Shown here: positions 16,673-26,430 of the stretch, piece after piece | Layout: the number at the start of each line of letters is the position of its first letter | Numbering within the stretch: the first letter of the stretch is position 1 | Source of the DNA: Acidobacterium sp. | Lineage (GTDB): Bacteria; Acidobacteriota; Vicinamibacteria; Vicinamibacterales; UBA2999 | DNA length: 64,000 nucleotides | Assembly (NCBI GenBank): GCA_002737365.1 | Contig: NSIL01000014.1 | Coordinates: 1-64,000 of the forward strand | Reading direction: 5' to 3' | Notes under the pieces: generated by a model | The model's database searches: none | Seen by the model: only the letters and a program-made list of their open reading frames with translations | What the model was told of the DNA's origin: nothing | Position numbers and translations under genes: made by a program

Positions 16673-16755
16673 TTGTAGCCTTTCGACCCCTGATTCCCGC
16701 CGTCCGAGCGGGACGGGCAAACCCCAGGCTGAACCGCCCGTATCGGCAGGTCGCC

Positions 16756-16812
16756 ATGCTGACCCTCGCCAACGTGCGGAAATCCTTTGGCCAGACGGTG
16801 GCCGTCGAGGAC
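16756..16812 (+). pseudogene. N-terminal stub of an ABC transporter ATPase
   Basis: An ATG opens MLTLANVRKSFGQTVAVED, the first beta strands of an ABC ATPase, then at once diverges into sequence with a small GAGGACA hairpin (16807-16827) and the leader of the rhomboid gene. About 19 residues of a normally 230-300-residue protein remain. A deletion remnant is inferred. Confidence 0.5.
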
Positions 16813-16850
16813 ACCGAGGATGTCCTCTGTGGCTTATATACTCACCAGGG

Positions 16851-17690
16851 ATGTTCAAGCGGAAGACCGAGGGGTCCGTCATTTGCTCGTCGTGCGGCGT
16901 GCTGGTGGGCGTCAACGACGGCGACTGCTATAACTGCGGGCGGCGCAATCCCGGCCTGTGGGGCTTTGGCCCGGCGCTGCGCAGCCTCGGCAACGATCTC
17001 GGCTTCGTCCCGATCGTCACCGGCGGCACGGTTATTCTCTTCGTACTGTCGCTGATCCTCTCGCGCGATGGCATGCAGATGGGCCTCGGCCCGAACACGC
17101 AGATGCTGATTCTGCTGGGCGCGAGCGGCGCGTTCCCGGTGGTGGCGCTCGGACGCTGGTGGACGCTGCTCACGGCAGGCTGGCTGCACGGTGGCATTCT
17201 CCACATTTTCTTCAACGTGCTCTGGATTCGGCAGTTGGCGCCCGAGATCGCGAACCTGTACGGGCCCGGCCGGATGATCATCATCTACACCGTGTCTGGC
17301 ATCACCGGCTTCGGGCTGAGCACCGCCATGTTCTTCTCGCCGATTCCGATCCCGTTCCTCGGCGGCGCCAACGTCACGGTCGGCGCCTCGGCGGCGATCT
17401 TCGGGCTGCTCGGCGCGCTCGTGCACTACGGCAAACGCACCGGCAGCAGCCATGTCGGGCAGGCGGGCCTGCAGTACGCGCTGATCATGGGCGTGATGGG
17501 CTTCATCATTCCGGGCATCGACAACAGCGCGCACCTGGGCGGCTTCATCGGCGGCTATCTCACCTCGCTGATTCTTGATCCGCTGAAGCCGGAACGTGTC
17601 GATCACCTCGCCATCGCGGTGGTGTGCCTGCTTGTAACCTTCGTCGCGATCGTGTGGTCGGTGATCACCGCGCTGCCGTACTTCCAATAG
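16851..17690 (+). CDS. Rhomboid family intramembrane serine protease with zinc ribbon
   Basis: The 279-residue product begins with a zinc ribbon (ICSSCGVLV...CYNCGRRN, residues 11-31) followed by a rhomboid domain with six or seven membrane helices. Catalytic elements are visible: HGGILHIFFNVLWIRQL in the second helix region, the nucleophile in VTVGASAAIFGLLGALV (GASA), and the base His in IDNSAHLGGFIGGYL. Rhomboids cleave membrane proteins within the bilayer. The N-terminal ribbon probably recruits or senses a partner. ATG 16851 follows CACCAGGG closely. Confidence 0.92.
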   Translation: MFKRKTEGSVICSSCGVLVGVNDGDCYNCGRRNPGLWGFGPALRSLGNDLGFVPIVTGGTVILFVLSLILSRDGMQMGLGPNTQMLILLGASGAFPVVALGRWWTLLTAGWLHGGILHIFFNVLWIRQLAPEIANLYGPGRMIIIYTVSGITGFGLSTAMFFSPIPIPFLGGANVTVGASAAIFGLLGALVHYGKRTGSSHVGQAGLQYALIMGVMGFIIPGIDNSAHLGGFIGGYLTSLILDPLKPERVDHLAIAVVCLLVTFVAIVWSVITALPYFQ

Positions 17691-17760
17691 GCCGGCCTTC
17701 GGTCGGTTGGATCCAACTTCGGCCAATTGAACGCTCAGCTCGACCGCAGACAGCACACTT

Positions 17761-17955
17761 TCAAATCACCAATGACCAACGACGGTGACGTGTGACCGGG
17801 CGCACTGTACAGCCGTCGAGCTCGATCAATCTCCAATAGTCCATCGCAACCTCACTGGCACATCGATCGCACAACCACGGCATAGAGCTGCGTTCCGCGG
17901 CTCCCCGGTGCGGCGCCAGATCGACGGGCAGCACCAGTCCCTTGGAGTCATCCAC
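17761..17955 (-). CDS. Hypothetical small protein with CxxC motif
   Basis: A 64-codon frame from GTG 17955 reads VDDSKGLVLPVDLAPHRG, then MPWLCDRCASEVAMDYWR and a basic tail. The composition looks protein-like and a CxxC could bind metal, but I recognise no family, there is no good ribosome-binding site, and GC bias support is weak. It might instead be the tail of a lost gene. Confidence 0.25.
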   Translation of the reverse strand: MDDSKGLVLPVDLAPHRGAAERSSMPWLCDRCASEVAMDYWRLIELDGCTVRPVTRHRRWSLVI

Positions 17956-18018
17956 TCCATAATTTTGAATACAGCTTCGGTTCGTCCCAGATTCATGGCC
18001 TCTGGGAGCAGTTTTGTT

Positions 18019-18179
18019 GGGGTAAACAGCAGCCTTTGCCCCTGTGACTAGTGGCACAAATACTGCTCCTCGGAGGACTGCCTGCGAAGTTGGGCCGAAC
18101 TACCGATAAGACGGAACGGCTCTTGGGTAAAAAGAAATATCGCCGGGTTTCCCCGGTGTTCTGGAGGTATAGAGAAACT
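18019..18179 (+). promoter_or_regulatory. Structured 5' leader of the TonB receptor gene
   Basis: Within the 490-base gene-free stretch 17691-18179, the last 160 bases fold well by eye. There is an 8-bp stem GGGGTAAA/TTTGCCCC (18019-18042), a TCCTCGGAGGA hairpin, a GGGCCG/CGGCTC stem enclosing CCG/CGG, and CCGGG/CCCGG just before the ribosome-binding site GGAGG. I could not match it to a known riboswitch class. The rest of 17691-18018 shows only a weak hairpin right after the rhomboid stop and the small frame on the minus strand. Confidence 0.35.
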
Positions 18180-21140
18180 ATGACGTTTCGAAAAGTGCTA
18201 GTCGCGTCGGTGATGACACTCCTGGTGGCCACCACCGCTGCTGCACAGCAGCAGACCGGCGAAATCTACGGAAGGGCGGCCGACAAGTCGGGCGCCGTAT
18301 TGCCCGGAGTAACGGTCACCATCGAAGGGCCCGCGCTGATCGCGCCGCGTGTGTCCGTGACGTCGGAAACGGGCAGCTACCGCGCACCCGAGCTGCCGAT
18401 CGGCACTTACTCGGTCACCTTCAAGTTGCCCGGCTTCCGCACCATGGTCATGCAGGACATTCGCGTCACCATCGGCTTCCGCGCCCAGATCAATGGCACG
18501 CTCGACCTGTCGTCGGTGCAGGAGACGGTCACCGTGACCGGCGAGAGCCCGATTGTCGACACCCGCGAGACGGGCACCTCGACGACGTTCAACCTGGAGA
18601 CGATGCGCGACATCCCGTCGGCACGCGACCCCTGGGTCATGCTCGAACGCACGCCCGGCATCACCATGGACCGCGCCAACGTCGGCGGCAACCAGTCGGG
18701 CCAGCAGTCCGGCTACATCTCGCGCGGCTCGAGCACTGGCAACAACAAGTGGTCGGTCGACGGCGTCGACATCACCGACATGGCCGCCACTGGCGCCTCG
18801 CCCATGTACTACGACTTCGACATGCTGGAAGAAATGCAGGTCACCACGGGCGGCGCCGACGTCACCCAGCAGACCGGCGGCGTCGGCATCAACCTGGTGA
18901 CCAAGAGCGGGACGGATCGCTTCAAGGGTTCGGGCCGTTACCTGCTCACCGACGACAAGTTCGTCGACGACAACATCACGCCGGAGTTAAAGGCGCAGGG
19001 CGCCGGTGCGGGCGCGCCCATCCAGAACATCAAGGACTACGGCTTCGACGTCGGCGGCCCGATCGTCAAGGGCAAGCTGTGGTATTGGGGCAGTTACGGC
19101 ACGCAGGACATCAAGGTCGGCGTGGTGGGCTTCTATAATCAGACACCCGAGTGCCGTCCCGGCGGCGTCGCGATCAACCCACGCACGGCCGACACGGCGC
19201 TGCTGCGCAGCTGCCTGTCGACTGACCTCACCACCCTGAACAACTACAACTGGAAGTTGAGCTACGTGCCGTTCAAGAACAACCGTCTGAACTTCCAGAA
19301 CACCTGGGCGGAAAAGGTTCGCAACGCGCGCGACGCGTCAGATACGCGGCCGATCGAGACCACCTACCGCCAGAAAGCTGTGTCGAGCGACTTCGGCCAG
19401 TTCGGCTGGCTGACCGGCCCCACGCCCTTCTGGAAGGCCGGCGACCAGCACGTCATCAGTGATCGCTGGCTGCTCGACGTCATGTGGTCGCACGTCGGCA
19501 ACAACTTCGTGCTCGACTTCAATCAAGACGAACTGCGCGACGTCCAGGCGCGTTTCGAGACCAGCACGGGTATTTGGGGTCGCTCGTTCCAGGCGTCGAC
19601 GTTCCTGCGCCCGACCAACAGCCTCGACGTCACCAGCAGCTACTTCCTGCCCAACAGCATGGGCGGCGACCACGCATTCAAGGTCGGCTACCGCTGGCGC
19701 TCGGCGCACTCCACCAGCCTCAACCACCACGGCGGGTTCGTTGACGCACGCTTCACGAACGGCGTCGCCAACTCGGCTGACATCTGGCGCGACGGCAACT
19801 CGGAGTCGCACCTCAGTACCATGGCCTTCTACGCCGCCGACACCTTCACGAAGAACAAGCTGACGATCAACCTCGGCTTCCGCGTCGACCGCCAGGACGA
19901 CACGGCGGTCGCCGCCCCGGTGCCGGCCAACTCGCTGTTCCCGACGTTGATGCCTGCCGTTGACTTCAAGGGCGCGGATGCCGGCGTCGTGTGGACAGAC
20001 TTCTCGCCGCGCATCGGCGTCACCTATGACCTCACGGGCAACGGCCGCAACGTCATCTCGACGTCCTATGCCACCTACTACGGCCAGATGGGGCCAGGAC
20101 AGTTGTCGAACCAGCTCGCCGCCACCGGTGCGGTGGTTGTCCGCTACCCGTGGGCCGACACCAACGGCGACACGTTCGTGCAGGCCTCGGAGGTCAACAC
20201 GACCGTGCCGTTCCTGGCCAAGAGCGCCGCCTACGATCCGGCCAACCCGACGGCCACCGCGTCGCCGATTCGGGTTGACCCGAACATCAAGAACGACCGC
20301 ACGCGCGAGTTCATCGTCGGCTTCGACCGCCAGCTCGGGCCGCAGATGGCCGTAGGCGGCAGCTACGTCTGGCGCAAGTACGATCAGTTCTCTTGGACCG
20401 ATCGCGACAACTTCACGAGCGCCAACTACGTCGCGGTACCGTTCCAGCCGACCGGCTGCCCGGCAGGCGCGCGCTGCGAGGCCGTGACCTACTACCAGCC
20501 GAACGTGCTGATTCCGTCGCCCGGGATGGTCACGAACCAGCCCGATCGGTATCGTGACTTCAACGGCTTCGAGCTGACTTTCCAGAAGCGCCCGTCGAAC
20601 AACTGGTCGGCCAGCGCCAGCGCCGCCTACAACAATGCCATCGATTACTGGGATTCGGCGAATGCCTACGAGGATCCGACCAACATCGACAAGCTGAACG
20701 GCTTCCAGTACGCGCCGGAATCAGGCGGCAGCGGCATCGGTGGCATCTTCACCAACGCGAAGTGGCTGGTCAAGGTCAACGGTCGCTACACCGCGCCCTG
20801 GGGCATCAACATCGCGGCCAACTACCAGGCGCGTCAGGGCTATCCCTACCTGCAGACCATCCTGTCGCCGGCGCGGGCCAACGGTGCGGGCCAGGTGCAG
20901 GCGCAGCTCGATCCGCTTGGCGAGCTCCGCCTGGGCAACCTCCACACGGTGGACGCGCGCATCGACAGAACGTTCCGCTTCGGCTCCGTCACCCTGGTGC
21001 CGGCGTTCGATGTGTTCAACCTGACCAACACCAACACGGTGCAGGCGGTGAACCGCAACCAGGCGGCGGCCAACGCCAACCAGATCAGCGGCATCATTGC
21101 GTCGCGGGTCGCCCGCTTCGGCATCAACGTCCGTTGGTAG
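18180..21140 (+). CDS. TonB-dependent receptor with carboxypeptidase regulatory domain (Oar-like)
   Basis: The 986-residue outer-membrane protein has a signal peptide (1-22, VATTAAAQQ). A carboxypeptidase-like regulatory domain follows (about 24-115, GRAADKSGAVLPGVTVTIEG), then a plug domain (ETVTVTGESPIVDTRETGTS, YISRGSSTGNNKWSVDGVDI, EEMQVTTGGADVTQQTGGVG) and a long beta barrel ending in GINVRW, an aromatic C-terminal residue as required for barrel assembly. Such Oar-like receptors import polymers or chelates in acidobacteria, but the ligand is unknown. The ATG has GGAGG 12 bases upstream. A strong terminator follows 18 bases after the stop, so it is a single-gene unit. Confidence 0.93.
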   Translation: MTFRKVLVASVMTLLVATTAAAQQQTGEIYGRAADKSGAVLPGVTVTIEGPALIAPRVSVTSETGSYRAPELPIGTYSVTFKLPGFRTMVMQDIRVTIGFRAQINGTLDLSSVQETVTVTGESPIVDTRETGTSTTFNLETMRDIPSARDPWVMLERTPGITMDRANVGGNQSGQQSGYISRGSSTGNNKWSVDGVDITDMAATGASPMYYDFDMLEEMQVTTGGADVTQQTGGVGINLVTKSGTDRFKGSGRYLLTDDKFVDDNITPELKAQGAGAGAPIQNIKDYGFDVGGPIVKGKLWYWGSYGTQDIKVGVVGFYNQTPECRPGGVAINPRTADTALLRSCLSTDLTTLNNYNWKLSYVPFKNNRLNFQNTWAEKVRNARDASDTRPIETTYRQKAVSSDFGQFGWLTGPTPFWKAGDQHVISDRWLLDVMWSHVGNNFVLDFNQDELRDVQARFETSTGIWGRSFQASTFLRPTNSLDVTSSYFLPNSMGGDHAFKVGYRWRSAHSTSLNHHGGFVDARFTNGVANSADIWRDGNSESHLSTMAFYAADTFTKNKLTINLGFRVDRQDDTAVAAPVPANSLFPTLMPAVDFKGADAGVVWTDFSPRIGVTYDLTGNGRNVISTSYATYYGQMGPGQLSNQLAATGAVVVRYPWADTNGDTFVQASEVNTTVPFLAKSAAYDPANPTATASPIRVDPNIKNDRTREFIVGFDRQLGPQMAVGGSYVWRKYDQFSWTDRDNFTSANYVAVPFQPTGCPAGARCEAVTYYQPNVLIPSPGMVTNQPDRYRDFNGFELTFQKRPSNNWSASASAAYNNAIDYWDSANAYEDPTNIDKLNGFQYAPESGGSGIGGIFTNAKWLVKVNGRYTAPWGINIAANYQARQGYPYLQTILSPARANGAGQVQAQLDPLGELRLGNLHTVDARIDRTFRFGSVTLVPAFDVFNLTNTNTVQAVNRNQAAANANQISGIIASRVARFGINVRW

Positions 21141-21157
21141 CAGCGGCGTAACACTCG

Positions 21158-21194
21158 AAAGGCCGGTGGGAGCGAATCCCACCGGCCTTTTTTT
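21158..21194 (+). terminator. Strong intrinsic terminator
   Basis: An 11-bp perfect GC-rich stem (21161-21171 with 21177-21187), a 5-base GCGAA loop and a run of seven T, with flanking AAA/TTT, lie 18 bases after the TonB receptor stop. Confidence 0.95.
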
Positions 21195-21353
21195 GTACGC
21201 CGCTGCCCGAGGGCGCGAGCCTGACGAGACGCGAAACGTCGAGCCCTACGCGCAGCGCAGCCGCGCCACCCGTAGCGCCGTGCTTGACACCGCCGTCATA
21301 CGGGCGTCTCACTGTGGTCTCCACGTGACGTCACCAGCGGAGGTGAATGCTCG

Positions 21354-23570
21354 TCAGCCTGCCGGGTTCGCGTGGCCGGGCGCCTTCAAAAGCAGAAATC
21401 CCAAAGGTGGGACGGTGAGACTAATTGAATAACGATGGTTGTGCGTGGCGATGTCCTCGGCCCCAACACCCCCCTCATTGCCCATGTTGCTGCCGCCATA
21501 CGCCTCGGCGTCGCTATTGAGCAACTCGCGATAGCGGCCGGCGGCCGGCACGCCAAGCCGGTAGTCGCGCCTGGGCACGGGCGTGAAATTGACGATGGCG
21601 ATGAGACTTGCACCTGATTGGCTTGCGGCGTGCCGGCTGAACGCGATGACGCTGCGCTCCGCATCATCGCAATCGATCCACGAGAACCCCTCGGGCTCGT
21701 GGTCGGCTTGCCATAGTGCGGGCTCTTCGCGATAGACGCGATTGAGATCGCGCACCCAGCGCTGCAAACCGGCGTGACGCGGGTCGCCCAGCACTTCCCA
21801 ATCCAGCTGCCCGTCGTGGTTCCACTCGCGCCACTGGCCGATCTCGCCGCCCATGAACATCAGCTTCTTGCCCGGATGCGCGTACATGTAACCGTACAGC
21901 GATCGTAGACCGGCGTGCTTCTGCCACACGTCGCCCGGCATCTTGTCGAGCATCGACTTCTTGCCGTGCACCACTTCGTCGTGCGAGAACGGCAGCATGA
22001 AGCGCTCGCTGTAGGCGTAGACCATCGAGAAGGTGATCTTGTTGTGATGCCACTTGCGGTGGACCGGCTGTTGCTTGGTGTAGTCGAGCATGTCGTGCAT
22101 CCAGCCCATGTTCCACTTGTAGGTGAAGCCCAGTCCGCCATCGGTGATGGCGTGCGATACGCCAGAAAACGACGTCGATTCTTCGGCGCAGACGACCGCG
22201 CCCGGGCATTCATGGGCGACCAGCTGATTCAGGTGCTTGACGAACTCAATGGCTTCGAGATTCTCGCGGCCGCCGAACTGGTTGGCAATCCACTGGCCCT
22301 CGTCACGCGAGTAGTCGAGATACAGCATCGCCGACACGGCGTCGACGCGCAGGCCATCAATGTGAAACTCGCGCAGCCAGAACAGCGCGTTGCTCAACAG
22401 AAACGCGCGCACTTCGTGGCGGCCGTAGTTGAAGACCAGCGTGCCCCAATCCTGGTGCTCGCCCTGGCGCGGGTCGGCGTGCTCGTATAGTGCCGTGCCA
22501 TCGAAGCGCGCCAGGCCATGCTGGTCCTTGGGGAAATGTCCGGGCACCCAATCGAGCAGCACACCGATGCCGGCAGCATGAAAGGCGTTGACGAGCGCCT
22601 TGAAATCGTCGGGCGTGCCAAACCGGCTGGTCGGCGCGAAGAAGCCAATCACCTGGTAGCCCCACGAGCCCGTGAAGGGGTGCTCCATGATCGGCAACAG
22701 CTCGACGTGCGTATAGCCCATCTGCTGGACGTATGGGACCAGGAGCTCACCGATCTCGTAATAGGTCAAGAGCTGTCCGTTGGCGGCGCGTTGCCAGCTG
22801 CCGAGGTGCACCTCGTACACCGACATCGGCTTGCGCAACCACTGGCCACTGCGGCTGCGCTCGGCCATCCAGTCGCCGTCGGTCCACTGGTACGGGTCGT
22901 CGTGCCAGACGATGGCGGCGGTTTGGGGCGGGAGTTCGAATCGCCGGCCGCACGGATCGGACTTGAGCACGGCCTGGCCGTTCGGACCAATCACCTCGAA
23001 CTTGTAGCGATCGCCCTGGCCAAGGTCGGGCATGAAGATCTCCCAGTAACCGGCCGGGCGAATGGCGCGCATCGGATGCACGCGACCGTCCCACCCGTTG
23101 AAGTCGCCGACCACGCTGACGCGTTGCGCGTTAGGTGCCCACACGGCGAAGTGCACGCCGCGGCGAATGCCATGGGTGATGGCGCGCGCGCCAAGGCGAT
23201 CGTAGACCCGGTAGTGCGTGCCCTCGCCCAGCAAGTGCAGATCGAACTCCGTCAGCACGGGTCCGTAGCGATAGGCATCATCCGTCTCGCTGGACGAACC
23301 ATCAGACCAGGTCAAGCGGAGGCGGTAGTCGAACTCGTCGCGCCGTTCGTTGGACACGACGCCTTCGAACAGGCCTTCGGGATGAATGCGGGTAAGGACC
23401 AGGCCGTCGGGCTGGCCGAACGGAATGATCTCGACGCTGCGGACATGAGGTCGGAAGACACGGATGGCGACGCCGCCATCGACGTCATGCGGACCGAGCA
23501 CCGCGAACGGATCAGCGTGCATGCCGCGCGCGATGGCGTCGATTGTTGCGCGCGCCAGCGGCGGGGCCAT
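21354..23570 (-). CDS. glgB: 1,4-alpha-glucan branching enzyme
   Basis: The 738-residue GH13 enzyme forms alpha-1,6 branches in glycogen. It has an N-terminal domain (about 1-110, with HADPFAVLGPH), a CBM48 module (120-215, FAVWAPNAQRVSVVGDFNGW), the catalytic barrel (250-620) and a C-terminal all-beta domain. Catalytic residues are D410 (IDGLRVDAVSAMLYLDY), E463 (VVCAEEST) and the Asp in PFSHDEVVHGKKSM, all present. Full length agrees with long-type GlgB. ATG 23570 is the only sensible start. No other glycogen gene is adjacent in the window. It converges with the TonB receptor. Confidence 0.96.
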   Translation of the reverse strand: MAPPLARATIDAIARGMHADPFAVLGPHDVDGGVAIRVFRPHVRSVEIIPFGQPDGLVLTRIHPEGLFEGVVSNERRDEFDYRLRLTWSDGSSSETDDAYRYGPVLTEFDLHLLGEGTHYRVYDRLGARAITHGIRRGVHFAVWAPNAQRVSVVGDFNGWDGRVHPMRAIRPAGYWEIFMPDLGQGDRYKFEVIGPNGQAVLKSDPCGRRFELPPQTAAIVWHDDPYQWTDGDWMAERSRSGQWLRKPMSVYEVHLGSWQRAANGQLLTYYEIGELLVPYVQQMGYTHVELLPIMEHPFTGSWGYQVIGFFAPTSRFGTPDDFKALVNAFHAAGIGVLLDWVPGHFPKDQHGLARFDGTALYEHADPRQGEHQDWGTLVFNYGRHEVRAFLLSNALFWLREFHIDGLRVDAVSAMLYLDYSRDEGQWIANQFGGRENLEAIEFVKHLNQLVAHECPGAVVCAEESTSFSGVSHAITDGGLGFTYKWNMGWMHDMLDYTKQQPVHRKWHHNKITFSMVYAYSERFMLPFSHDEVVHGKKSMLDKMPGDVWQKHAGLRSLYGYMYAHPGKKLMFMGGEIGQWREWNHDGQLDWEVLGDPRHAGLQRWVRDLNRVYREEPALWQADHEPEGFSWIDCDDAERSVIAFSRHAASQSGASLIAIVNFTPVPRRDYRLGVPAAGRYRELLNSDAEAYGGSNMGNEGGVGAEDIATHNHRYSISLTVPPLGFLLLKAPGHANPAG

Positions 23571-23606
23571 ATCCGTATGCTACTCTGCGGGCCGTACAAA
23601 CTGTGG

Positions 23607-23628
23607 GGACAAGCCTTCAGGTTTGTCC
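23607..23628. repeat. REP-like palindrome upstream of glgB
   Basis: GGACAAGCCT-TC-AGGTTTGTCC forms a 10-bp stem (one G-T pair) with a two-base loop. It lies in the divergent gap between glgB and the cyclophilin gene and resembles other dispersed palindromes in this window. Confidence 0.5.
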
Positions 23629-23702
23629 GAGGACCCTATGAACCGCCGCCGGTGCGAGCAACAGAGTGGCCGTGAACAGAATTCGCATGGCCGCATTATC
23701 GT

Positions 23703-23757
23703 CGCACCTGAGCACCTGGGCACCTGGGCACCAACCCCTTAGGCACCCCAGGCACTT
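23703..23757. repeat. CACCTGGG short tandem repeat
   Basis: Three near-identical units of GCACCTGGG (first one GCACCTGAG) are followed by an inverted, degenerate copy (GGCACCCCAGGCAC), just upstream of the cyclophilin promoter region. No gene is seen in 23629-23776. Confidence 0.5.
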
Positions 23758-23776
23758 TGCTTGTTATGATTAAGGC

Positions 23777-24286
23777 ATGACTACCGCGACATTCGACACT
23801 TCCGAAGGCACTTTCAAGGTCAAGCTCTACGACGACAAGGCGCCAAAGACCGTCGCCAACTTCGTCGGCTTGGCCACCGGCACGCAGGAATGGACCGACC
23901 CCAAGACCAACCAGAAGGTCAGCCGGCCGTTCTATGACGGCCTGATCTTCCACCGCGTGATCGACGGCTTCATGATCCAGGGCGGCTGCCCGATGGGCAA
24001 CGGCATGGGCGGTCCCGGCTACAAGTTCGCGGACGAGTTCGGTCCCGGGCTGAAACACACCAACGATGGCCTGCTCTCGATGGCCAACTCCGGGCCCAAC
24101 ACCAACGGCAGCCAGTTCTTCATCACCCTGGCGCCCACGCCGTGGCTCGACAACAAGCACGCCATTTTCGGCGAGGTCACCGAAGGCATCGACATCGTCC
24201 GCGCCATCGGCAAGGTCAAGACCGGCTCGCAGGATCGTCCGGCCAAGGAAATTGTCGTCAAGTCGGTGACGGTCGAGAAGAGCTAG
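23777..24286 (+). CDS. ppiB: Cyclophilin-type peptidyl-prolyl cis-trans isomerase
   Basis: The 169-residue cyclophilin catalyses proline isomerisation during folding. It carries the active-site signatures [18 protein letters not shown] (catalytic Arg in FHRV), [18 protein letters not shown] and [15 protein letters not shown]. There is no signal peptide, so it is cytoplasmic. ATG 23777 lies 5 bases after TTAAGG. It is single-domain and the normal length. It is divergent from glgB and converges with argG. Confidence 0.96.
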   Translation: MTTATFDTSEGTFKVKLYDDKAPKTVANFVGLATGTQEWTDPKTNQKVSRPFYDGLIFHRVIDGFMIQGGCPMGNGMGGPGYKFADEFGPGLKHTNDGLLSMANSGPNTNGSQFFITLAPTPWLDNKHAIFGEVTEGIDIVRAIGKVKTGSQDRPAKEIVVKSVTVEKS

Positions 24287-24390
24287 GCTGGCCCACGCGC
24301 TGGTCAGTCACATCTACGTGCAGCTGTCGAACTACCTGCTGCTACGCGAGTATTACGACGACGACCTCGGCGTCCTCATACCTGAAGTAG

Positions 24391-25755
<1,365 letters not shown>

Positions 25756-25800
25756 TTAATTCAGGAAGCGCGCAATCTCCTCGATCACCCGCGGCTGACG

Positions 25801-26121
25801 CTAGCGGTAATCGTCGCGGGTCGGCGCGAAGACATCGAGCACGCGGCAATCGGTGATGCCGCGGCCGGAATGCCGGGCCTCCGGCGGGATGACATAGACC
25901 GCACCCGGGGTCAGACGGTGGGTCGTCCCCTGCACGGTCAGTTCCAGCTCCCCTTCGATCACGCTGACAATCTGCTCATGCGGATGCTGGTGCTCGGGAA
26001 ACGACGCGCCGGCATCGACTTCGACCCACGAATGCGTCTGGCGATCAGTATGGATGAGCCGCGCGCGGAGGCCGGGGAAGATCTCGCGCACGGGCAGGGT
26101 GCTGACGGTGATGAACGGCAT
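25801..26121 (-). CDS. Small cupin-domain protein
   Basis: The 106-residue protein is a single cupin barrel. Motif 1 is FPEHQHPHEQIVSVIEGELE (His cluster and Glu as metal ligands), followed by motif 2, PGAVYVIPPEARHSG. These small cupins bind a metal and act as sugar isomerases, dioxygenases or regulators, and the substrate is not predictable. It is the last gene of a minus-strand run with the GNAT protein nine bases upstream. Confidence 0.85.
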   Translation of the reverse strand: MPFITVSTLPVREIFPGLRARLIHTDRQTHSWVEVDAGASFPEHQHPHEQIVSVIEGELELTVQGTTHRLTPGAVYVIPPEARHSGRGITDCRVLDVFAPTRDDYR

Positions 26122-26130
26122 CCCGATACG

Positions 26131-26430
26131 CTACCTCAGTAACGCCCTCATCAAGGGGTCCCGGGTCATCACGGCGCGGGCGTAGCCGCAGATCGGCACG
26201 ATCCTCAGGTCGCCCGCTCGCGCCCAGTCAACCGCGGCCTGCACCAGCTCGCGGCCGAGACCCGAGCCGCGCAGTTCAGGCGCGACCTCGACGTAGTCGA
26301 TGCGCATCACGCCGGCTTCCGGAACCGCATAGTCGAGAGATCCCATCCGCGCGCCATTGATGTGCAAGACAAACTCCTGCGCATCCTTGTTCGCTTCACG
26401 CGTGATGGTGACGTTGGCCCCAGCAGCCAT
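26131..26430 (-). CDS. GNAT-fold N-acetyltransferase (YjdJ-like)
   Basis: The 99-residue protein belongs to the short GCN5-related acetyltransferase group. VTITREANKDAQEFVLHING is followed by the acetyl-CoA loop VEVAPELRGSGLGRELVQAA (R/Q-x-x-G-x-G/A pattern), and IVPICGYARAVMTRDP near the end. This group is small, lacks the first GNAT strand pair and is of unknown substrate. Its start overlaps the stop of the upstream gene by one base (TGATG), so translation is coupled. Confidence 0.85.
   Translation of the reverse strand: MAAGANVTITREANKDAQEFVLHINGARMGSLDYAVPEAGVMRIDYVEVAPELRGSGLGRELVQAAVDWARAGDLRIVPICGYARAVMTRDPLMRALLR

Noticed and set aside
18019-18179. Leader considered as a c-di-GMP-I or other known riboswitch
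   Set aside because: The conserved GACGCAAAGCC-type core and other class signatures are missing.
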